Source: DSUN01 sp035527715 (lineage in GTDB: Bacteria; Planctomycetota; PUPC01; DSUN01). Taken from it: a DNA stretch of 64,000 bases. The first letter of the stretch is position 1. The number at the start of each line of letters is the position of its first letter. Under the pieces are notes generated by a model. It had not been told where the DNA came from, made no database searches, and saw only the letters and a list, made by a program, of their open reading frames with translations. The stretch covers positions 1-64,000 of the forward strand of contig DATKZY010000176.1 in assembly GCA_035527715.1 (NCBI GenBank). The letters run 5' to 3'. Below are positions 48,181 through 57,332 of this stretch, in pieces. The translations under genes were made by a program, and so were the position numbers.

Positions 48181-49914
48181 TCACCGCTCCCAGTGATGGT
48201 ACGTGGGGATGCGGACGGTGAAGACGGAGGTGATGCCACGATAGACCTCGGCGCCGGCGGCGTGGGCAACCGGCTCCGTGCCGCGGGCGCCACGGGACGC
48301 GTCGGCGCCGGGGAGGACGAATTCCATGGGCGAGCCGACGCGGCTGTAGAAGAGCCACTCGTCGCCCACCTTGATGAAGTGGCGGGGGTCGCGCAGGAAG
48401 GTGCTCGTCGGGCGCTGCACGTCGTCGAAGCCCTGGGCGCTGATGACGCTGAGCGTCGCCTCGGCGGACGACGGGAAGTCGGCGGCGATGGCCTGCCCGA
48501 GGCCCGTGGTCACCCGCTTCCCGCGGTCGGGCTCCAGCACCACGGTCACCTGCACCTGCTCGGGCAGGTAGCGGCTCGACAGCCACTCGGTGCTGGCGGG
48601 GCGGGGGCGCCGGCGGGTCGGGTCGCTGTCGTCGTACTTCGTGTCGTAGCCGGGCTCCAGGTCGGCGCGGTCCTCCCACGTCGTGGTGTCGGCGCCCCAG
48701 AAGCTGGCGCCGAAGTGGAGCACGTGCGGGATGAAGTCGTGGCCGCGAATCTCCTCGATGAGCGCGATCACGTTGGGGCGGAGCACGTTCTCGTCGAGGG
48801 CGCCGGCGCCCGGCTGGCGCAGCGGCGCCTCGAAGGCGCGGCGCAGCACGCCCAGCCCCGGCTTGTCCAGGCTCGAGTGGTAGCGCCGGACGGCGTAGAC
48901 CACCTGCGCGCGGCCCGCTACGGGGCGGTGGCTCTCGTCGATCCGCTTGTTGTTGTTGTCGTCCGCGTGGTTCAGGTATTCCTCCGACGTCTCGGAGCCA
49001 TCGGTCTTGGCGGCGGCCTGTTCGAGCTCGGGCGGGAGGGTACGGGTGAAGGTGAGCACCTGTGCGCCGTTGCGGACGAAGGCGGCAAAGGTCGGGCGCG
49101 GCTGCTGCGGCAGGGCCCGCACGTCGCGATAGCAGTCGAGGATCAGCACGGGCCGGCCCCCCGCGCGCATCCGGTCGCTGCGGAGGAACTGCACGGTGTC
49201 GTCGCTGTCGCTCTGGTTGTCGAGCTCGGCCTTGACGAAGACGATGGTGCCGCCCAGGACGGCGGCGGAGACGTCGGTCTCCGCGCCGCCGAGGCCCTCG
49301 CCCTGGAGCCAGGCGAGCTGCTTCCAGCGCGCGTCGCCGTTGGGCGGCGGCTGCTCGGGGTCCTCGGGGGGCACGGCGGCCGGGTTGTTGCAGGCGACCC
49401 ATACGCGGGCGGCGGAGTCCTTGTCGAACACGTCGGTGCGGGCCTGGAGAAGGGCGGCGCCGATGACAAAGGGCACGCGGAGGCGCAGCACCACGGTGGC
49501 CGTGCCGGGGCGGGTGGTGGGGGCGAAATACGTCAGCTCGCGGCCGGGGCTGACGTCCTGGACGTGGGTGTTCACGCTCGACAGGCCGGTGTCGAGGATC
49601 GCGTAGGGGTCGCCGGGCGACGGGCTGGTGGGCAGGTCGTAGAGGGTGTCGAGCGCGAAGTGGAAGTCGGGCGGCGGCGGCTGGTCGAGGACGGCGGCGG
49701 CCAGGTCGTCGGCGATCTGGCGTTGGAGGGCCTGGAGGCGCTCGTTGACCAGGCGGCCCGCCTCGCCGCGCCGCCAGGAGTCCACCGCGGCCGCCATCAG
49801 CCCCACGAGCGCCGTGCCGAGGATGATGAAGACGCCCATCGCGACGAGGATTTCGACGAGCGTGAACCCCGATTTCGGATTCCGGATCCCGGATGTCGGA
49901 CTTGCCGCGTTCAA
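48181..49914 (-). CDS. Minor pseudopilin, GspJ/PilW-like, enlarged
   Basis: 577 residues from TTG 49914, which overlaps the upstream stop (TTGA) and has AGGGA ~8 nt upstream. No ATG or GTG is better placed. The leader is 19 residues and ends KSG|FTLVEILVAMGVFIILGTAL. A typical GspJ is ~200 residues; here the mature part is much longer, with beta-rich segments (TVVLRLRVPFVIGAALL, RAQVVYAVRRYHSS, VQVTVVLEPDRGKRVTTG) as in GspJ/PilW proteins. Part of the leader (SGIRNPKS) is repeat-derived. The protein would sit at the pseudopilus tip with the I- and K-like subunits. Confidence 0.78.
   Translation of the reverse strand: MNAASPTSGIRNPKSGFTLVEILVAMGVFIILGTALVGLMAAAVDSWRRGEAGRLVNERLQALQRQIADDLAAAVLDQPPPPDFHFALDTLYDLPTSPSPGDPYAILDTGLSSVNTHVQDVSPGRELTYFAPTTRPGTATVVLRLRVPFVIGAALLQARTDVFDKDSAARVWVACNNPAAVPPEDPEQPPPNGDARWKQLAWLQGEGLGGAETDVSAAVLGGTIVFVKAELDNQSDSDDTVQFLRSDRMRAGGRPVLILDCYRDVRALPQQPRPTFAAFVRNGAQVLTFTRTLPPELEQAAAKTDGSETSEEYLNHADDNNNKRIDESHRPVAGRAQVVYAVRRYHSSLDKPGLGVLRRAFEAPLRQPGAGALDENVLRPNVIALIEEIRGHDFIPHVLHFGASFWGADTTTWEDRADLEPGYDTKYDDSDPTRRRPRPASTEWLSSRYLPEQVQVTVVLEPDRGKRVTTGLGQAIAADFPSSAEATLSVISAQGFDDVQRPTSTFLRDPRHFIKVGDEWLFYSRVGSPMEFVLPGADASRGARGTEPVAHAAGAEVYRGITSVFTVRIPTYHHWER
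49871..49899 (-). repeat. ATTGCGGA-family repeat in the GspJ-like leader
   Basis: Degenerate GGATTCCGGATCCCGGAT-type units between the start codon and the prepilin cleavage site, encoding SGIRNPKS. Confidence 0.7.
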
Positions 49915-52900
49915 TAGGGCATTTCCCTGTGCTCGAAGATGTGCGTCGGCGCCCTGTACCTCAGCGTGATCGTGTCCACCCACGGCGTGCGCCAGGGGAT
50001 GTTGTAGTTGGGCGGCGCGCCGTTCGCCGCCTGGTAGGCATTGTGCTTGAAGTAGACGCGCAGGCGGATCCGGTCGGCATACTGCCCGAGCGGCGTGCTG
50101 GCGTCCCTGGCGTTGAGGTAGTTGTTCGCGGCCGGATCGTCGAAGAGGTAGGTGACCGGCTTCTTGAGCCGATAGCCGGGCGGGTCGTACACCACGTCGG
50201 TGCGGGTCGGCACGGTCTGCCACGGGACCGGCTGGGCGACGGGCTTGGACGTGGCAGGGTCCACCGCCGTGTCGTCCCAGGCCGGCGCGTTGTCGAGTTG
50301 GACCATGAGCTGGATGTCCCACGGGTCGTTGGCATCGAGCGGCCTGTCATTGATGAGCACGCCCGCTGCCTCGTCGTACTTGGCCTCGGTCCACGTCACC
50401 TGGGACCAGAGCGCGCCGGGGAGGGAGTAGGCGAACTCCCAGTAGCCGACGGGGGCGGAGGCGCGGTGGGGGGTGAACTCGCCCGTGTTGGAGATGGGAT
50501 AGCGGTCGTGGAATCGGGCCTCGCGGAGGCGGACGATGCGGCGGCCGTGCGTGCCGCCCGCGTCGGCGTAGTAGATCGGCTCCTCCTTGTCGGGGTCCAC
50601 CGTGGCCACCACGCTGGCGGCGCCGGGGGTCAGGTAGTCCTCCTTCGTCGTGCCGTAGCGCTGGCGGAGGAGCTTGATGCCGGTGAGGACTGGGATCTCC
50701 CTGTAGCCGTCGGGGGCCGCGGCATCGGGCAGCCTGGCGGTCCAGATGGGGGTGGAGCCGTTCTTGTCCTGTGCGTAGCCGACGATTTCGTTGCCGATCT
50801 GCACGTAGCCCTCGGCGGGGAAGTTGTCGTGGTACTCGACCACGATGCCGTATTCGTATTCGGGCTTCGAGATGTCGAAGGCGGCATCGTCGTCGGCCAG
50901 GGCCTTGATCTCGCCGTCCTCGAGCAGCAGCCGCCCGAACTCGTCGCGCTGGAGCTTCACCATTTTCCGCGGGGCGAGCGAGCAGTGGATGTGGTCGAGG
51001 GGGTTCGCGCGGGCGCCGAGCACGTGGGCGTCGGTCAGGCTGCCCAGGCAGGCCCGCTCGAGGATGAGCAGCTCGACGCTGATGACGCTCACGCTGGCGT
51101 TGGACGATTTGCCGTCGGGGTTGAGGAACCACCCGCTCGTGGTCGCGGGGTCGTACATCTGCACCTTGCGGCGCGTGGAGTTCAGGATGCCGCGGTGGGT
51201 GAGGGTGATCTCCAGGGCGTTCTTGCCCGTGTCGTAGTGCTTGCCGTTGAAGAACACGCGCTCCTCGGAGCCGATGTAGTGGCTGCTGTTGATGAGACGG
51301 CCGTTGGCGTCGCGGACCTCTTCGCCCTTCTGGAGGTCCGCGTCAATGTCGTCCCAGGTGACGCCGTAGGCGCCCATGATCTCCTGGATGCGTTGCCAGT
51401 AGGACAGGTTGGCCCAGGCGTTCGAGATGGTGAGGTAGCCCATGTCGGGGAAGTCCTGGGCCTCTTCCTCGGTGAGGTCGAGGTAGAGCGTGGTGCCGTT
51501 CTCGTCGAGCACGGTCACGAGGTCGTTGGCGAACGGCAGGGGGTTGCCGTCGCCGTCCACGGGGCGGGTGAACTTGATGGGGGCGGAGGTGCGTCCCTCG
51601 GGCCGGCGGTAGACCACGCGGTAGAAGAGGACCTCGTCGTCCACCTTCACGTAGCCCTCGAGGGGCCAGGAGCCCACGTGGCCGTTGTGGTGGAAGCGGA
51701 AGGGCTCGGCGGGCGGGTCGGCCTGGGGCACGAAGTCCTCGAGGTTGCCGATGCGGACGTAGAAGGGCGGCGCCGCGCCGGCGGGGATGCCGCCGAAGTC
51801 GCGAATCTCCTTCGCGGGGTCGGGCGCGCCGGCCGTGAGCTTGCAGTCCCACAGCCGCGCGATGCCGTAGGTGGCGGAGTGGATCTTCACCTCGTCGAAC
51901 GTGGCGTTGGCCGGGCGCTCGGGCTCGCCGGCCACCGGGCCGTCGTGGGCCTCGGCCTTCGGGTCGCCGTCCCTGTACATCGAGTCGCTGCCCAGGTAGA
52001 AATACCGGTCGGGCTCGATGGGCATGCTGGCCGGGAACTTGACGAGGCGCGGGCGGTTGATGTAGGAGAAGACGTGCGCGGGCGGCGGGAGGATGGATTC
52101 CCGGAAGGCGAACATGCGGCCCCAGCCGTGGTGGACCCAGTGGTCCTCGCGCTGGCCGGTGTTGTCGGTGAGCGTGACCTCGTCGTGGCTGCCCTTCACG
52201 AGGTCAATATCCTTGTCCATCACGTGAATGTAGCCGGAGCAGAAGAACACGGGCATGATCCTGGAGCCCGGCGCGGCGGGGAAGGCAATGGGCTTGTGCT
52301 CGGCGTCGCCCGTGTTGGCCACGGCGCGGCTGATGTCGTAGACGAACTTGCTGGCGAGGACCTTCTCCTCGACGTCCTCGTCCCCCTCGGGCACGGGGGG
52401 CCAGGGGAAGCGAGGGTAGGTGAACTGAATCCACTCGAAGCGGTAGGGGTTCGGGTCGGCCTTGCCCTCGGCGTCGGGGTAGGTGATCTGGAAGATGCCG
52501 CGGCCGTTGCGGTCGCGCAGCTCGTCAATCGTCGCGTCGGTGCCGACCAGCTCGTGGGTGATCGTCTGGACGCCGCGGTGGCCGCGGGGCAGGTTCTGAT
52601 TGGTGTTGAGCTTGATGCAGTTGAGGCGGAGCTTGGCGCCCTCGACGATGTCGGCCTTGGTCGTGTCGAAGCAGGCGCGGCAGCCGGCATACGCGGTCGC
52701 CGTCTCGTCGAAGCCGGCGAGGTAGCCGATGTACCAGGCGATCTGCCGCCGGTCGTCCTCCGGCGTTTCGGGGTCGTCCACGTCGGTGGGGTGGAAGCGC
52801 CAGACAAGGACGACGCCGGCCTTGGCGAACTTGATGGCCTCGCGGTCCTTGGCCTCGAGGGCGTCGGGGTTGGCCTCGAGGGTGAGGAGGCCGATGCCGT

Positions 52901-55900
52901 CCACGGGCTCCTCGACGACGCGCTTGGCCGTGGTCGGCCGCAGAGCCGTCCAGGTGAGCATCGAGAGGAAGCCGGGGTCGGCGACGACGGTGGCGAACTG
53001 CGTCTCGTCGTCGGCGATGGCCCCGCCGTCCTTGGCGGAGGGCACGATCCACTTCTCGCTCGCGAACAGCGGCAGCCAGTCGCCCGAGGGCACCGTGTTG
53101 TCGGCGTTCCCCGTCCACGCCTCGTAGGAGGTCGCGAACTGGTCCCAGAACTGGTTCGTGTCGTCGGCGGTGGTGGCCGTGGGGGCGGGGGCGCCGGTGG
53201 GGTTCGCCTCGTCGCCGTCGTCCACCGTCACCTGGAGAAAGGCGGCGGGCAGGTCACTGAGGAGCCACGGCTCCTGGGTCGCGTCCATCATGTTCACGAG
53301 CAGGTGCTCGGTGTCGCCTTCGCCGGTCTCGGAGCTGTCCTTGTGAATGTAGTCGGTGTAGCCGTGGATTTCGATGCGGGTGCCGTCGCCGTGGAGGCGT
53401 GCCTGGGTGGCGCGCGAGCCGCGGCCGACGGGCAGGCCGGCGATGTCGGCGAGGATGGTGAAGGCGCTGTCCACGCCGGTGTATTCGAAGATCTCGCCGC
53501 CGAGGACGGCGCAGCCGGCGACGGGCCAGGGCTGGAGGCGGAAGACGGTCGTCGGGTCGTTGTACCGCGGGTCGTCGCTGATCGTGCCGGTGCAGGGGAT
53601 GGCGGCCGCGTCGAGCGCGGCCCCGCTCGTGCGGGCGACGGGGAAGTAGCGGCCGACGCTGCGGCCGTTGACGCACAGCCCCATCTCATTGTAGCGGATT
53701 CCCTTGACGGTCGCGACCACGTGGTACCAGCGGTCGGGCAGAATCTGGAACCACTGGTCGGGGGCGAGGCCGCCGAGCGGCGTGACGGAGCTGCCCACGC
53801 GGCAGCGCACCTGGGCGGCGATGAGCTGATTCGTCGAGTCGCACACGTGGAGCACGACGTCTCCGCTCGTCGCGTCCCGCCCGTAGTACATCAGCACCAG
53901 GCGGTTGCTGAACGACTGGTGCCCCAGGTCGAAGAGCACGCGGTCGAGCGTGTAGTCGAGCTTCACGCTGCCGCCGACCTTGGGGTCGGAATCGAGCTTC
54001 ATCCAGAACTCGACGACGAGGGGCTGCACCACGTTGTCGCCGCTGTGGGGCACGTTGTTCAGCTCGACGGTCTTGCCGTCGGCGTCCTTGCCCTCCATGC
54101 GCGCGGGGTAGACGAGGGTGCGGACCTCAGAGGTGGTGGTGGCGCCCACGGTGCGCTCGACCTTGCCGACGTGGAGGCCCTCCGGCCCCAGGTCGCTGTA
54201 CTCGCCGGGCTGGGGGTCCACGGTCGTCAGGTCGCGGAAGGGCTGGGGCCACACGCTGTCGGTGCCGCCGTCGCGGTCGCCCTCGAGCACCTCGTCGAGG
54301 AGGGGGCCGTGGAACCGCTGGGTGAAGCGCGCGGAGAAGCGCACGGGGTCCTCAGGGCTGTACTCGACGGGCGGCAGCCCCAGCCGGCCGTGGCGGGGAA
54401 TGAGGAGGGTCTCGGGCGGCTCGGTGCTGCTCGGCGCCACGTCGCTCACCTCGGTCGCGTTCGGCCAGGTGGCCAGGCGCTGGGCCAGGCCCGCATGGAA
54501 CGAGTGCTGGAAGTCCTCCTGCGTGTCAATGCGGATGTCGAGCTCGACCGAAGGGGCGACCTGGGCGACCTCCTTGACCGTGTAGCGGGCCAGCTCGCGG
54601 CCGTCGGGGGCGTTCATCACCCCCGTCGCCTCGATGGTATAGATGTTGAACGAGTGGGTGCACAGGGCGCCCGTGGTGGTCGCCAGGTCGAGCACGGTGG
54701 CGTTGAGCGGGTTGATGGCGTTGGCGAGGATGGCCGCCTTGCTCTCGGGCGTGAGTTTCTCCTCCGCCACCAGCGCGTCGAGCACGCCGGCCAGGTCGTG
54801 CGCGATGTCGGTGAACAGCAGGCGCACCTCCACCGGCTCCAGCGGGTCGGCCTTGCGCGCGCGGTCCACGCGGCTCGTGGGCAGGTAGTCGGGGCTCTGC
54901 GACACGCTGAGGCTGGCGCCCTCCTTCTTCCAGTAGCGGACGGCGTCGCCCTCGATGGAGAGCCAGAAGCCGTCCACCTCCTGGCCCGCGGGGTCGCTCT
55001 GGCGGGGCTGGGGGAAGAGCGTGGCGTCGTCGAGCGCGACGGTGGTCGAGCCCTCCGCGACGTCGGCCGCCAGGCGGGCGAAGACGCGGAGGCGGCGGAC
55101 CAGCTCCACGAAATCGTCGGTGATCGTCTTGTCGCCCACCCCGTCGTCGTCGGTGTCGAGGCTGGTGGTGGCATAGCCCACGCCCTTGTGCTGCTCGTCG
55201 GCGGGGAGTCCAGGCTGGCGGAGCTTGATGCCGCGCAGGAGGGCTCGGAGCACCTCGATGGGGCAGGTGTTGACGTTGACGGGGTACTGGGGCACGGAGG
55301 TCGAGGAGGTTTCGCTGACGAAGGGGGCGGAGTGGACGGTGAGGAATCGGACGACGCGCTGGTATTCGGGCTCGGTGAGGATGGTGCTGGCGGTGCGGAG
55401 CTGGGTGAGGCTGGTGATGGGGTGGTCGCGGCGATAGTCGTCCACCTGGGCGGCGATCTGCGCGGCGCGCGTCGCGTCGGGGTCGGCCGGGTCGAACGTC
55501 TCGCCGAGCGCCTCGAGGAGGAGGTTGCGGAGGAGGACACGCGGGGCGGTGCGGACGTTGATCTTGCCCTGCTCGTCCTCGGCCCGGGCGCTCCACATGG
55601 CCCCGGCGGGGTTCGCGAGGGCGGCCGGGTCGAAGCCGAGCTGCTCGCCGTCGGTGAAGCTCACCCGCAACTCGCCGCTGCAGTCCACGTAGGGCGAATC
55701 GTAGATCGTGGGCGTGCCGGTCCCGGCGAGGGCGTTGCGGACCTCGAGGTGCTCGTAGGACTCGTGGGAGCGTTCGAGCTGGGCCTTGGCGAGGTTGAGG
55801 GCGCCGGTGGCGACGAGCTTGGCGTGGGCGCGCGCCGCGAAGTTCACGCTCGCCATCTCCTCCTGGCGCATCGAGATGGCGAAGGGCGCGCCGATGATGA

Positions 55901-56009
55901 TCAGCCCCACGAGCACCAGCACGACCATCAGAATGGCGAAGCCGTTCTGGCGGCCAGGGGGCCGCACCAGTCGGCGGTCGGCACAGTGCAGTCGGCAGGT
56001 CCTTCTCAT
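49911..56009 (-). CDS. Giant GspK-like minor pseudopilin with LamG domain
   Basis: 2032 residues from ATG 56009, with GAGGA ~9 nt upstream; TTG 56024 is an alternative. The leader ends RQNG|FAILMVVLVLVGLIIIG, as in GspK/PilX proteins. GspK signatures are INVRTAPRVLLRNLLLEALGE with a following YPVNVNTCPIEVLRALLRGI, the T2SSK helix-hairpin-helix region. A LamG domain lies near residues 650-800 (VVEFWMKLDS, WYHVVATVKGIRYNEMGLCVNG). The remaining ~1200 residues contain more beta domains I cannot name. Normal GspK is ~330 residues. GspK caps the pseudopilus with I and J; the LamG part may bind substrate or the cell envelope. Confidence 0.82.
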   Translation of the reverse strand: MRRTCRLHCADRRLVRPPGRQNGFAILMVVLVLVGLIIIGAPFAISMRQEEMASVNFAARAHAKLVATGALNLAKAQLERSHESYEHLEVRNALAGTGTPTIYDSPYVDCSGELRVSFTDGEQLGFDPAALANPAGAMWSARAEDEQGKINVRTAPRVLLRNLLLEALGETFDPADPDATRAAQIAAQVDDYRRDHPITSLTQLRTASTILTEPEYQRVVRFLTVHSAPFVSETSSTSVPQYPVNVNTCPIEVLRALLRGIKLRQPGLPADEQHKGVGYATTSLDTDDDGVGDKTITDDFVELVRRLRVFARLAADVAEGSTTVALDDATLFPQPRQSDPAGQEVDGFWLSIEGDAVRYWKKEGASLSVSQSPDYLPTSRVDRARKADPLEPVEVRLLFTDIAHDLAGVLDALVAEEKLTPESKAAILANAINPLNATVLDLATTTGALCTHSFNIYTIEATGVMNAPDGRELARYTVKEVAQVAPSVELDIRIDTQEDFQHSFHAGLAQRLATWPNATEVSDVAPSSTEPPETLLIPRHGRLGLPPVEYSPEDPVRFSARFTQRFHGPLLDEVLEGDRDGGTDSVWPQPFRDLTTVDPQPGEYSDLGPEGLHVGKVERTVGATTTSEVRTLVYPARMEGKDADGKTVELNNVPHSGDNVVQPLVVEFWMKLDSDPKVGGSVKLDYTLDRVLFDLGHQSFSNRLVLMYYGRDATSGDVVLHVCDSTNQLIAAQVRCRVGSSVTPLGGLAPDQWFQILPDRWYHVVATVKGIRYNEMGLCVNGRSVGRYFPVARTSGAALDAAAIPCTGTISDDPRYNDPTTVFRLQPWPVAGCAVLGGEIFEYTGVDSAFTILADIAGLPVGRGSRATQARLHGDGTRIEIHGYTDYIHKDSSETGEGDTEHLLVNMMDATQEPWLLSDLPAAFLQVTVDDGDEANPTGAPAPTATTADDTNQFWDQFATSYEAWTGNADNTVPSGDWLPLFASEKWIVPSAKDGGAIADDETQFATVVADPGFLSMLTWTALRPTTAKRVVEEPVDGIGLLTLEANPDALEAKDREAIKFAKAGVVLVWRFHPTDVDDPETPEDDRRQIAWYIGYLAGFDETATAYAGCRACFDTTKADIVEGAKLRLNCIKLNTNQNLPRGHRGVQTITHELVGTDATIDELRDRNGRGIFQITYPDAEGKADPNPYRFEWIQFTYPRFPWPPVPEGDEDVEEKVLASKFVYDISRAVANTGDAEHKPIAFPAAPGSRIMPVFFCSGYIHVMDKDIDLVKGSHDEVTLTDNTGQREDHWVHHGWGRMFAFRESILPPPAHVFSYINRPRLVKFPASMPIEPDRYFYLGSDSMYRDGDPKAEAHDGPVAGEPERPANATFDEVKIHSATYGIARLWDCKLTAGAPDPAKEIRDFGGIPAGAAPPFYVRIGNLEDFVPQADPPAEPFRFHHNGHVGSWPLEGYVKVDDEVLFYRVVYRRPEGRTSAPIKFTRPVDGDGNPLPFANDLVTVLDENGTTLYLDLTEEEAQDFPDMGYLTISNAWANLSYWQRIQEIMGAYGVTWDDIDADLQKGEEVRDANGRLINSSHYIGSEERVFFNGKHYDTGKNALEITLTHRGILNSTRRKVQMYDPATTSGWFLNPDGKSSNASVSVISVELLILERACLGSLTDAHVLGARANPLDHIHCSLAPRKMVKLQRDEFGRLLLEDGEIKALADDDAAFDISKPEYEYGIVVEYHDNFPAEGYVQIGNEIVGYAQDKNGSTPIWTARLPDAAAPDGYREIPVLTGIKLLRQRYGTTKEDYLTPGAASVVATVDPDKEEPIYYADAGGTHGRRIVRLREARFHDRYPISNTGEFTPHRASAPVGYWEFAYSLPGALWSQVTWTEAKYDEAAGVLINDRPLDANDPWDIQLMVQLDNAPAWDDTAVDPATSKPVAQPVPWQTVPTRTDVVYDPPGYRLKKPVTYLFDDPAANNYLNARDASTPLGQYADRIRLRVYFKHNAYQAANGAPPNYNIPWRTPWVDTITLRYRAPTHIFEHREMPY

Positions 56010-56029
56010 TGGGCTTGTCCTCAATCCCG

Positions 56030-56099
56030 CACGGGCTGGAAGCCTGCGCCACCCAGGTGCTTGTGGGTTCCGGTGGCACAGGCATCTTGCCTGCGACAG
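56030..56099. repeat. GGCACAGGC-type dispersed repeat between GspK- and GspH-like genes
   Basis: GGGCTGGAAGCCTGCGCCAC and GGTGGCACAGGCATCTTGCC form imperfect inverted cores, like the repeat at 38859-38908. Most of the 96-bp intergenic space is this element. Confidence 0.7.
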
Positions 56100-56105
56100 G
56101 GCTTC

Positions 56106-57299
56106 CTACTGGTCGGGCGGCGGCTCGCCGTTGAAGACCTCGACGCAGCCGAGCCAGTTGACGCGCACGACGCGCAGCAGCCGATCCTCGGCCGAGATGA
56201 CGCGGAAGAACACGGGGCGCGCGTGGTGCACGGAGTCGAGCTTGCCCTCGCGGTCGAAGTGCACGCGGCCGTCGGCGCTGCCGCCGGCGTCGAACGTCAC
56301 CTCGGTGTTCTTCGGCAGCACGTGCGTCTCTCCGGCCACCAGGCCGGCGATCTTCAACTCATCAATCCGCCCCCGGAAGTAGCTTGCGCCATTCGTGCCG
56401 ATCCAGAGGCTGCCGGCCACCTGGCTGAGGCGCCCATCCTCCGGGAAGCTCAACGGGGTTTCGGCGCGCGCCACCTCCATGCCATTCACCCGCAATTCCA
56501 GGATGCCCGTCGGGACCGGCGTGCCGCCTCCATCCTTGACTGCGTCGCGCGTGTAGGCCAGGGCCACGCGGGTCCACTCGCCGTTGCGAATCAACGCATT
56601 GGCCGGGGCGGACGGATCTGGGGCGTGTAACCCGCTGGGGGCGCTGTTGTCCATCAGCACCCCGCCCTCGAGACTCAGGAGCCCGGTTGCCGCGTCGTAG
56701 CGGAGCGCGAGGCCGTAGGAGTCGCTCGCGGCGTCCTTCTTGCACACGATGGGCAGCAGGGTGTCGGTGGCGGATGCCTCGGGGTACACATCGGCCTCGA
56801 TGAACAGCCCTTCCCGAACGCCGTCGAGGTAGGGGCTGGTGACCTGAAGGCTCGTGCTGCCGCCGTCGAGGAGGAGCGCGGTGCCGATCCGGCCTGGGGC
56901 CGGCGTGGCGCCCGTGGCCGTGGCCTCCTGGCCGAGCGCGCCGAGCACCTTGCCGCCGGCGAACTGGGCGGGGCTCTCGAAGTGCCAGCCGCTCACGGTC
57001 TGGCGGCCGAGGGCGTAGACGAGGGCGACGAGGGCCGGGTTGTCCGCCTGCGGCTCGGCCACGACGACGGCCGGGCTGCGCTCGTGGACCGCGAAGGCCC
57101 GGGCCGAGCGGAGCGCCGACTCGATGCCCGAGGTCGCCGCCTGGAGCGCGAAGCCGCGGTTCATCCGCCAGTACACCGCCACGCCGCCGAGCATGAGGAT
57201 GGCGACGACGCTCATCGTGACGAGCAGCTCGATCAGCGTCACCGCGGATTTCGGGTTTCGGATTGCGGATCGCGGATTGGCCATCTCAGGTCTCTTCAC
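56106..57299 (-). CDS. GspH-like pseudopilin with inserted LamG domain
   Basis: 397 residues from GTG 57299 (GAGGA 9-10 nt upstream); ATG 57284 is possible. The leader ends KSA|VTLIELLVTMSVVAIL, with Ala at -1 and Val at +1. A GspH/FimT-like start (ALQAATSGIESALRSARAFAV) gives way to a LamG/concanavalin domain (about 130-335; GTALLLDGGSTSLQV, LFIEADVYPE, WTRVALAYTRDAVKDG, YFRGRIDELKI), and the pseudopilin sequence resumes after it (TEVTFDAGGSADGRVHFD). The leader (NPRSAIRNPKS) is repeat-derived. GspH is ~170 residues normally. It lies between the G- and K-like genes. Confidence 0.82.
   Translation of the reverse strand: MKRPEMANPRSAIRNPKSAVTLIELLVTMSVVAILMLGGVAVYWRMNRGFALQAATSGIESALRSARAFAVHERSPAVVVAEPQADNPALVALVYALGRQTVSGWHFESPAQFAGGKVLGALGQEATATGATPAPGRIGTALLLDGGSTSLQVTSPYLDGVREGLFIEADVYPEASATDTLLPIVCKKDAASDSYGLALRYDAATGLLSLEGGVLMDNSAPSGLHAPDPSAPANALIRNGEWTRVALAYTRDAVKDGGGTPVPTGILELRVNGMEVARAETPLSFPEDGRLSQVAGSLWIGTNGASYFRGRIDELKIAGLVAGETHVLPKNTEVTFDAGGSADGRVHFDREGKLDSVHHARPVFFRVISAEDRLLRVVRVNWLGCVEVFNGEPPPDQ
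57246..57280 (-). repeat. ATTGCGGA-family repeat in the GspH-like leader
   Basis: Four units of GGATTGCG/GGATTTCG type between start codon and cleavage site, encoding ANPRSAIRNPKSA. Confidence 0.75.
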
Positions 57300-57332
57300 T
57301 CGTCCTCGTCCTCGTCGTCCTCGATCCTGCTC

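Noticed and set aside
49893..56630. 2245-codon open frame on the + strand
   Set aside because: Shadow of the GspK-like gene caused by GC bias. No start signal or recognised motif.
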